A DNA stretch of 64,000 nucleotides from Amphibalanus amphitrite (Eukaryota; Arthropoda; Thecostraca; Balanomorpha; Balanidae), in the NCBI RefSeq assembly GCF_019059575.1, contig NW_024882955.1:1-64000 (forward strand), read 5' to 3'. A program made the translations under genes and the position numbers. The notes beneath the pieces are model-generated. The model did not search any database, was not told where the DNA came from, and saw nothing but the letters and a program-made list of their open reading frames with translations. Each line of letters begins with the position of its first letter. Positions within the stretch are counted from its first letter, which is position 1. This document shows positions 56,640-64,000 of this stretch, one piece after another.

Positions 56640-57155
56640 CTTTGAAATTTGACCTAATTTGACCTGACCTTGACCTGACCTTCACTGGAACATAATCTTA
56701 ACTGACCCCAAAGGCTGCGTGACCCACATAATCGTATTTGGCATATAAAATGGACCATAAAACATGCATCACATGATATTTTCATATTGTGACCCTCAGT
56801 GACCTGACCTCTGTGACCTGACCTGGTATCAGTGACCTCAAATAGCAAAATATGTGTTTGACGAACACTTCCTAATCGATGATTTTCAATGAAATGCATT
56901 TTACTCGATTTTACAACGCATTTCTTGAAATGCCTGTAAGCGGTGAAAATTCGACATTTGACCTGACCTGTGACGTCATCGGTTTGACCTAGGTCAACGA
57001 AATTGGGTTACAAGGTAGTTCCCTGTTGGGACTATCCAACACCGTTTGCTGCTTGTCACTATGTTGCGTGGTTCTCGAGATCTTAGGAGGGCAAATTGCC
57101 CCCCCCCCCCTCAGCAGGGCGCGTTGCTCAGCAGACCCCAGCGGGGCGCGGGCTA
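56640..57155 (+). mobile_element. AGGTCA-type MITE, CCCCAGYGGGGCGC family, left end unclear
   Basis: TGACC-rich interior (56645-56690, 56800-56835, 56958-56995). The right end is G-run, CAAATTG, C-run hairpin near 57087, then CAGCAGGGCGCGTTGCTCAG and ACCCCAGCGGGGCGCGGGCTAT. It parallels 23978-24535. Confidence 0.62.
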
Positions 57156-57901
57156 TCTGACACACATTTACTGATATTTGATGGGATTCGGTCAAATTTG
57201 GTTCATAGTTAATTCTTAATTGATTTTAGCTTAGTTTGCGCTAGTTGCTCATTGACCTTATTTATCAAATTATCAGTCGTTACTTTTTACTCAAACATTA
57301 GAATAAAATTACGTTATGAAAATAGCTGCAGTAAAAGATTTGGCTAGATTCGTCTGATATCCGTCGTGAAAACGGCTGAAATGGCCTCATTTGACCAGCT
57401 TCTTGACCTCAGCGTTTTTTTTTTGTGGCCTCGACCTGAGGAAAATATCTTGCTGACCTGTTCCAAATAAAGTTTTATCATTACGGCCAACCGGTGACCA
57501 CCGAGGTCAGGTCAAATGCCTTGAGGCACGGATTCAATTTTCGGTCAATAAACCCCCTAAATTGTCGCAGAACCGTCATATCGGTATCTGACAAAGTATT
57601 TCGGGTCACGAAACTGGTCGATTGAGATAATACCTACCTACAGCAAAAGTATCTGTCGATTCGACAGCTCATTCTGAGTACATTGATGTCCTTCCCCTCA
57701 ATGTCGTCATTTTGTTTGGAATCTACTAACGAAAAACTCTCGACTCAATCAGCGTTAGTGACGTCATGAATGACGTTGCGTCATTATGACATCACGCAAG
57801 GTCCAGCAGCAAAACTAAAGCATCGGGCCTTGCAAAGAATGCGTGAAGTACCTACGTCCTCCCCGTAAACTATTGTTTGGCGTTTCGCAATAGTGACATC
57901 C
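57156..57901. other. Unassigned; includes the GTCGTGAAAACGGCT dispersed motif
   Basis: CGTCGTGAAAACGGCT at 57361-57377 links this stretch to 37264-37518 and 25969-26116. No gene. Confidence 0.35.
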
Positions 57902-59100
57902 TTAACCCGCGCCCTGCTGGGGGGTGTTTGAACACCCCCCTTGTGGTTTTTCGCGAATATCTCAAAAACGGCGGCGCGGAGCGCCGCCGTTTTTGGTACA
58001 CCGTATCATACATCAATTCTACACATTTTGTGAAAATTTCAGACCAAGGTCATTCAAGGTCAGGTCACCAGGTCACTTGAAGTGACCTCACCTCATAAAA
58101 AGTTTCAATGTCTGTCATAGCTACACCGAGTGACCGATCGCTTTGAAACTTTCAGCGATTGCTAAGAGCAATAGCATGTACAAAATGTTTATCTCAGAAT
58201 TTTGATATCGATGACCTAAGGTCAGGTCAATTTTGCGACCTCCCCATTATAAGTCAATGGGAGAAAATTGAAATGCGCCTCCTTTGGACGAAAGACATTA
58301 TAAACACTCCCAAACACTGAATTGCAAGTGGTTTAGACACACTGAACATGAAAATGGTGTCCGTGACCCCTGTTTATGCCCTGAGGTCATCTTAGGTCAC
58401 GAATGGTATCTAACAGTTTTTCGCAAATAACTTTTGCTAGAGGCATGCTAGAGCGATGAAAACGCCTTAGATGTGTTCAGCTCGACGATACGGATCGACT
58501 GATATGCAACATGACCCTTTCCGGTCAGGTCATGACCTTGACCTGAGGTCAAATTTTCAAGTTGACCTTTCAAGGTCAAGTTATAGTTCATTCGATGCGT
58601 CTTGACGAGAGGAACACGATGCTGGTAAAAGTAAGCTCGTACATTGCTTGAGTCAAAAGTTATTGCAGAAAAACTGTTTCCGAAAAAAAATCGTCTATTT
58701 TTGCAGTTTTGCCCCCTGCAGGCAAAACCGTTGACGTTAGGTCAAATCTGAGAGAATTACTCAGAAAGGGCGTTAATAGGGCTATCGAATGCGCTTTTCC
58801 GCGGCGCTGTAGCTCTATTGGTTCCCGAGTTATGCGTTGGCTTCTTGGAAATTTTCGACATTCGACCTGGAAATCGGCGAAATTTTGCCTTCAATGACCT
58901 CTGGTGACCTGACCTTTGACCTGACCAAAAAATTGACCGAAGTGATTTCGTCATTATTTTTGACGCTCTTTCGAACGCCGCCTTCCGCGTATCGCTACGT
59001 GGCCCAGGAGCCGAGTTAGAAGGGGGGGGGGTGTTCAAACACCCCCCCCCCCCCCCAGCAGGGCGTGGAAATCCAGGACCCCCAGCCGGGCGCGGGTTAA
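57902..59100 (+). mobile_element. TTAA MITE, AGGTCA type, main family (copy D)
   Basis: 1199 bp, TTAA to TTAA, collinear and >90% identical by eye with 41041-42237. The terminal hairpin G5-TGTTTGAACA-C6 on the left is shorter than the G10/C15 one on the right, showing that G/C-run length is unstable. AGGTCATGACCT at 58527-58538, DR1 at 58910-58922. Confidence 0.92.
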
Positions 59101-59960
59101 GATAGGCTCACTTACGTGACGTCATAGTTCAGTAAAGTGAGCTTATATGAAAGTTCATTTGATGTCACAAGATAATCAGCTAGCTAAATTGTAATAACTT
59201 TCTAGCTTCAGCACTCTATCGCCAATGCGTCCCCAGCAGTGATGAGAAAACCGTCAAAGGTGGACAGCATTCGCTCCCTCGGCCACAGGGGGTTAAACCT
59301 CGCTCTCTTGAAAACAATACGCCATTATTGACGTTTTTGGATCTTTGGGTCCTAACTTAGCTTTCGTAGGTGTCTTAAGCATCTTTAATAAAAAATGAAC
59401 AGCGTTGCAACGAGCTCTTGATCACATTTGACCTTACTCCGTTCAGATCGGTTGACATTTATTGTTATTTTTCCACTGTACGACGAAATTCAATGTTGTA
59501 TAGCGACCTTCAGGGAAAAACATGTTTTTAATATTTTCATCATTGAATGTCAATACGTTGACAAGACTTTTGCTGCAAAAATAAATTGTAAAAAAAAGAT
59601 GGCCACGTTCTCAAAATTGGATTTATATAAATCAATTTTATGTTGAAAATAAAACATCAAAATTTTCAAAAATAATTGATATCACGAAAATCTTTGGTTA
59701 GTTTTAATTGTGATGCTATGCAGTTTTATATGAATCTAATGGGTATTTAGCTTAATATCTGCGGATGAAACTTAGAGTTCTTATGTTAGCCATTAAGTTG
59801 CCTGGGGCAATACCTCCAACGTATTCGACGAATGAGATTGAAAATGTCACAACACGAATCGCCGGGCAAGATAACCCCATAGACGAAATTTCATCAAAAT
59901 ATGAGAGGTAGTGTGTTATTTCGCGATTTTTTAGTCGATCTGTCGTGGAACGCCCTAAGT
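59101..59960. other. No gene recognised
   Basis: AT-rich sequence without repeats that I can define. Confidence 0.35.
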
Positions 59961-60233
59961 AGTGATGTCAATTACAGAAAATCGGAATACCGATACCAAA
60001 CCAAACTCTAACAAAAAAAAAACGTGAAAATACCGAAACCAAACCAACTTGAGAATAACTATGAGGGAAATACCAACTGTTAACCTAATTTTCAGCCTCT
60101 TATACAATATTAGTCAGGGTTCGCAATACCAACAAAATACCAAAAGCATAAGAACTGAAATACCAAATACCAACTTGGTATCGGTTTGGTATCGGTATAC
60201 CAAGAAGTTGGTATCCGAGTGACATCTCTGATC
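59961..60233. mobile_element. Small foldback element, TGATGTCA/TGACATC ends
   Basis: Ends AGTGATGTCAAT and AGTGACATCTCT are inverted. The interior alternates ATACCAAACC-type repeats with their complements (GGTATCGGTTTGGTATCGG), giving a strong foldback. No target duplication found. Confidence 0.5.
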
Positions 60234-60840
60234 AGCACCAACAGAGCTGCAGCTGCCGCTGCAGACCGGTCTCATAGTTCCAGAAGCCAGCGTGTTTCGT
60301 GCAGCCGGCAGCTGACCCGCTGCTGTTGCTTTGCTGGCTGAGTCGGCTGTGCTGAGTATCCAACCAGGATTTGAAGAGCCCTTTCGCTTTCACTTCTTAG
60401 TTTTTCGACGACCCTTTAGAAAACTGGAAAATAAGAACACAGTGAGATGAAACTATTTTGCTAAGATGAGGCCTGTGCGTGGAATGGACAGATGGTGCAA
60501 GCAGGCAATCAGTAATAAGCTGCAGGGCTAATGCATAAATCTAGTAGTCCTTTTGTGATAAGACATGGTGCAAATGCGAATTTGGAAATTCCGATCTCAA
60601 CGAGCATCTGTGGTAGAAAACCATCACTTTGGTAGGGGAAACTACTGCTGTCTGCTACCATTTGCACTGCATGTGTCGCTATAGCTGCGACATCTATGCA
60701 TATCACTGAACTCTATAATGTGGAAGGCGCATCGGCCGCCAGATGGTGTCCAACGGTGCCGCCATGTTGCGCAGAGCAGGAAGCGGCCGCCGCCTGTGTT
60801 GGGGAATAGGGAATTCGGGACCTCGATTTACGTTTGCGGT
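60234..60840. other. No gene recognised
   Basis: CpG increases near 60730-60800 (GCGGCCGCCGCC), but no start, splice or motif evidence. Confidence 0.3.
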
Positions 60841-60846
60841 CGCTCA

Positions 60847-60965
60847 GCATAGGCGTAGGAACAGGGGGGGGGGGGGGGGGGGGCAGGTGGGCAAGTGCCC
60901 ACCCACTTTTCGAGGTGGGGGGGGGGGCAGCCATGTGTTTTGGCCCACCCACTTTTTACTCGAGG
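60847..60965 (+). repeat. Poly-G/GGTGGG block
   Basis: ATAGGCGTAGGAACAGGGGG followed by a G22 run and two GTGCCCACCCACTTTT-like units; probably a remnant of a hAT-type terminus. Confidence 0.4.
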
Positions 60966-61029
60966 CCCCTCGTCTCGATTTGAGAGGACATCGTCACCTT
61001 CCAGAATAAACAAACTTGGTAAAAATAAG

Positions 61030-62130
61030 TTCCACGAATCCCCACGCACAGACTCCAAGGGGCCGTGGTGGATCCAAGGAGGCCCTCTGTTCATACTTGT
61101 CAGTCGAAGCCCCTGAGGGCTGAGACTGATGGCCTGAGAGGCCCTAGTGGATCTGAGGAGGCCCCAATATCCACACTGGTCTGGGGAGGCCCCTGACACT
61201 GGCGGTCTGGGAGACCTGACACTAGTCAGAGGCCTGACACTGGTGGTCTGGGAGGCCTCTCCATCCACACTAGTCAGAATAGGCCCCTGACACTGGCGGT
61301 CTAGCCGAGGCCCCCTACCCTCACTAGTCAGAGGAGACCCCTCTATCCTCAATAGTCAGAAGAGGCCCCTGAGACTGATGGTCTGGGAGGCCTATCCATC
61401 TACATACACTGTAGTCAGAGGAGGCCCCTGAGACTGATGACCTGAGAGGCCCTTATAATCACACCAGGTAGAAGAGGTCCATGAGACTGATAGACTGAGA
61501 GGCCCTTCTATTCATACTGGCCACAGGAGACCCCCAAAACTTTCGGTCTGGGAGGTCACTCAATCCGGCACCAGTCAGAAGAGTCCCCTGAGACTGATGG
61601 CCTGGGAAGCCCTTATATTCGCACTAGGCAGAGGAGGCCCCTGAGGCTGATGGTATGAGAGGCCCTCATATTCACACCAGTCAGAAGAGGCCCCCGAGTC
61701 TGATGGCTGTGAGGCCCTTCTGTTCATATAACTGGCCACTGGAGGCCCCTGAAACCGGTGGTCTGGAGGGCCTCTATCCAAATTAGTCAGAAGAGGCCCC
61801 TGAGACTGATAGTCAGAGAGGTCCACTCCTAATGAATCTGAGGGGCCCTCTATCCACATTTACACTTTTCTAGGGAGGCCCCCGAGACTGATGGTCTGAG
61901 AGGCCCTTTTATTTATACTGTCCACAGGAGCCCCCTGAGATTAATGGTCTGAGAGGCTCTTCTATTTATACTAACCAGAAGAGGCCCCTAGGATTGATGG
62001 TCTAACAGGCCCTTCTATTTATACTAGCCAGAGGAGGCCCATGAGACTGATTGTCTGAGAGGCCCTTCTATTCAAACTAGGCAGATGAGGCCCCTGAGAA
62101 TGATAATCCGAAGAGCCATGCGGCGGCAAC
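61030..62130 (+). repeat. GAGGCCCCTGAGACTGATGG minisatellite
   Basis: About 18 degenerate units of 50-60 bp (GAGGCCCCTGAGACTGATGG, GTCTGAGAGGCCC, TTCTATTCATACTRG, CAGAG). The core is related to the 1145-1625 array. Reverse-strand frames (GASSDWCEYEG-like) are by-products. Confidence 0.82.
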
Positions 62131-62149
62131 TGGCCGTGGCCATATTTCG

Positions 62150-62900
62150 GCTCGGTAGGGCCCCACAGAGCTCATGAGAGTACCTCAAGGGCTCCTAAGT
62201 AGACACACTTATCCCCATAATAAGGTGCCACGCCGGCTTCTGAAGGCTCCTTGTAGGCATCTAAGGGCTCTTTCCGGCCTCTAACGGCTCCACCCGCCTG
62301 TGATGGCTCCACACCAGTGTTTATGAGCGCCACACAGCGGCGCCTTTGAGGGTCATACTAGTGTCTCTTAGGGCCCTATATCGGTGGCTCTGGGGGCCCC
62401 ACACCGGCGCCTCTGTGGGCCACCACACCTGTGCATCTCAAGGCTCTATAGGTACATCTGAAGGACCCACACCGACACCTATGAGGGCCCCACACCAGCA
62501 TCTCGGAGCTCTGAAGGCCCCGCAGCGGTGACTCTGAGGACTCACCGGCTCCTGAGAGCACCATGTTGATGTCTAACGGCTCCACAAGGCCACTGCAGGC
62601 ACCACACAAGCTCTCACTGTCCACTAAGCTCTAATGTCCATGTACCGGCCTCTGAGGGATTTAAGCCAGCGCATTCATAGCTCCACACCAGCAATTGCAA
62701 GGGCTTCACACTGAAGTATCTGAGGGTTCCACACCGGTGTCTCTAAGGGCCACATACGGCATATCGGCATCTCTGAGGGCCCCATACCGGCGTCTCCGAG
62801 GGTCTACATCTGGCGGGCACCCATCAGCGACTGAAGGTCCCACACTGTCGACTCCGGGGGCCCCTTCTGCGTCTGGGAGCAACATGCCGTCTCTAAGAAC
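62150..62900 (+). repeat. Degenerate GGGCCCCACACCGG minisatellite, array 2
   Basis: Same repeat family and unit style as 43661-44530 (TCTGAGGGCCCCACACCGG-type, TGTCTAACGGCTCCAC variants). Confidence 0.75.
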
Positions 62901-62939
62901 CACAGCGGCTCCTCCGTCGAAAGATGGGCGTCTGCAATC

Positions 62940-63261
62940 TGCATGCCAAAGAGGAGCGGTTCTGAGACAGTAGGGCACCTACGTGCAATAGAGGGGCGCC
63001 TATGAAGCCCATAGGGGCGCCTCAATGCGAAAGAGGGGTGCCTCTGAGGCCTACATATATGGGCGTCCACATGCAATAGAGGTCTGCACTGCAATTGATC
63101 AATGCCATGGGGGTGCATTCATAAGAAACAGGGGCGCCGGCATGGCAAAGAGAGGCGCCTTCAAGTGTCCATAAAAGAGAGACGCCTATGATAAGCGCAC
63201 ATTGTATGCGACAACTGTGGGACATATAGGGATGTATCTGATGACTAATAGGGCGCTTATA
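62940..63261 (+). repeat. GGGGCGCCTATG minisatellite, left part
   Basis: Irregular units of AGAGGGGCGCCTATGAAGCC and ACATGCAATAGAGG. It is continued after the hAT insertion at 63849-63900. Confidence 0.65.
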
Positions 63262-63269
63262 GGTATGCC

Positions 63270-63848
63270 CATGGGCTCGTTAATCAAAAAGTTAGTTTCG
63301 TTAATCGTTAATCCGTTAACTAAAAAGTTAGTTCCGTTAAACGATAATCCGTTAATTCACAACAAAAGTAACGGAAGTTACTTTAGTCCGTTAATCGTTA
63401 ACATTTTACACGGTAATTTCCGTGGACATCCTAAATGCTGGTCATCATCATTGAAATAAACCTCAACTTCAAATCACGTAATATCAATGCAAACCGCACA
63501 CGTGTGCTTCGCTTTTGTAATGCCTGTGCTACTATCAAGGTTGGTGTAATAGTTGTTATTTGGCCACAACTGAAATAAATCAAATGCTGCCAGATCCAGA
63601 AAGGAAAAACTTCGCCGCATGAAGGTTTCATACACACCAATAACTTTACAGTAAACTTTTTGCTTCAAAATAAAAGTAACGATTAACGGATTAACGGACT
63701 AATTTTTAACGATTAACGGAGCCGAAAAGTAACGGAACTAAAACGGTCCGTTACACCTGGAAAAAATTAGCGAGTCCGTTAATCGTTAACCCAAAATCTA
63801 GTTCCGTTAATTAACGGATTAGCGGTTTAACGGACTTGCCCACCTATG
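63270..63848. mobile_element. hAT-like element with TTAACG-rich inverted ends
   Basis: Flanked by the 8-bp duplication GGTATGCC (63262-63269, 63849-63856). The ends CATGGGCTCGTTAATC and the complement of CATAGGTGGGCAAGTCCGTT are imperfect TIRs. Both terminal ~120 bp consist of TTAACGGATTAACG-type repeats in inverted orientation. The interior (63420-63660) is AT-rich without a transposase. Confidence 0.75.
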
Positions 63849-64000
63849 GGTATGCCAAACAAAGAGGGCGCCTTTGAAGCTAATAGGGGCACCTGGGAAA
63901 CGAGGAAGACATTTGTGTAAGGCTTTTCAGGGGTCATGCGCCGTTTGCGGCAAATAGATTCTAAAAAAAATCGGAGGGTGAATAAGTTTTAAAAATGATG
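63849..64000 (+). repeat. GGGGCGCC minisatellite, right part, and window edge
   Basis: AGAGGGCGCCTTTGAAGC and TAGGGGCACC continue the array interrupted by the hAT element. The last 70 bases are unassigned. Confidence 0.5.

Overview
The window is repeat-dense genomic DNA from an animal, most likely a marine or aquatic invertebrate and perhaps an arthropod such as a crustacean. The evidence is BEL/Pao retrotransposon material, several Jockey/CR1-like LINE reverse-transcriptase relics, hAT- and piggyBac-like elements, a SINE family, many minisatellites, and no bacterial gene organisation. The species assignment is an inference. I see no conventional host gene with a recognisable exon chain. Only two long open reading frames are intact: a 563-codon zinc-cluster/RNase-H-like protein of a widespread multicopy invertebrate family (2473-4164, minus), and an 892-codon gag-protease frame of a BEL/Pao derivative (49491-52169, minus).

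Layout. 1-6.4 kb: a GAGGCCC minisatellite, then the 563-aa gene flanked by related direct repeats. 6.4-15.7 kb: a possible housekeeping-type promoter, two TIR elements (7395-7791, 7883-8379), a pair of hairpin repeats with matched changes in both arms (10.07 and 10.61 kb), an 89-bp dimeric satellite (11.4-12.2 kb) and a TTAA-flanked MITE (13150-14040). 15.7-20 kb: a minus-strand LINE broken by a hAT element and by a 2.4-kb TIR element that itself holds a SINE and an old MITE. 20-26 kb: older copies of the same MITE superfamily and two related satellites. 26-36.7 kb: a plus-strand LINE interrupted by a 7.8-kb stack of nested insertions and again near its C-terminus by a hAT-like insert. 36.7-43.4 kb: further TTAA elements, three of them in a cluster forming large inverted repeats. 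43.6-47.6 kb: minisatellites plus a short segment with a bacterial-looking ribosome-binding site. 48-53 kb: a small segmental duplication in which one copy received the BEL/Pao element, so the window holds both the filled and an empty site. 53-64 kb: candidate promoters, more TTAA MITEs, GGCCC-rich minisatellites and a hAT element near the end.

The most interesting system is a set of about twelve MITE copies (roughly 0.5-1.2 kb) of at least four sequence families. They share one architecture: TTAA (or TTAT) at the borders, CCCGCGC/CCCTCGC ends, a subterminal G-run / short palindrome / C-run hairpin at each end, and an interior packed with AGGTCA half-sites. One family keeps a perfect 12-bp inverted repeat (AGGTCATGACCT) in six copies and a perfect DR1 (AGGTCAAAGGTCA) in five of them, and the DR1 also occurs in a different family. 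These are textbook nuclear-receptor site geometries. Whether they are bound, or instead serve transposition, is unknown.
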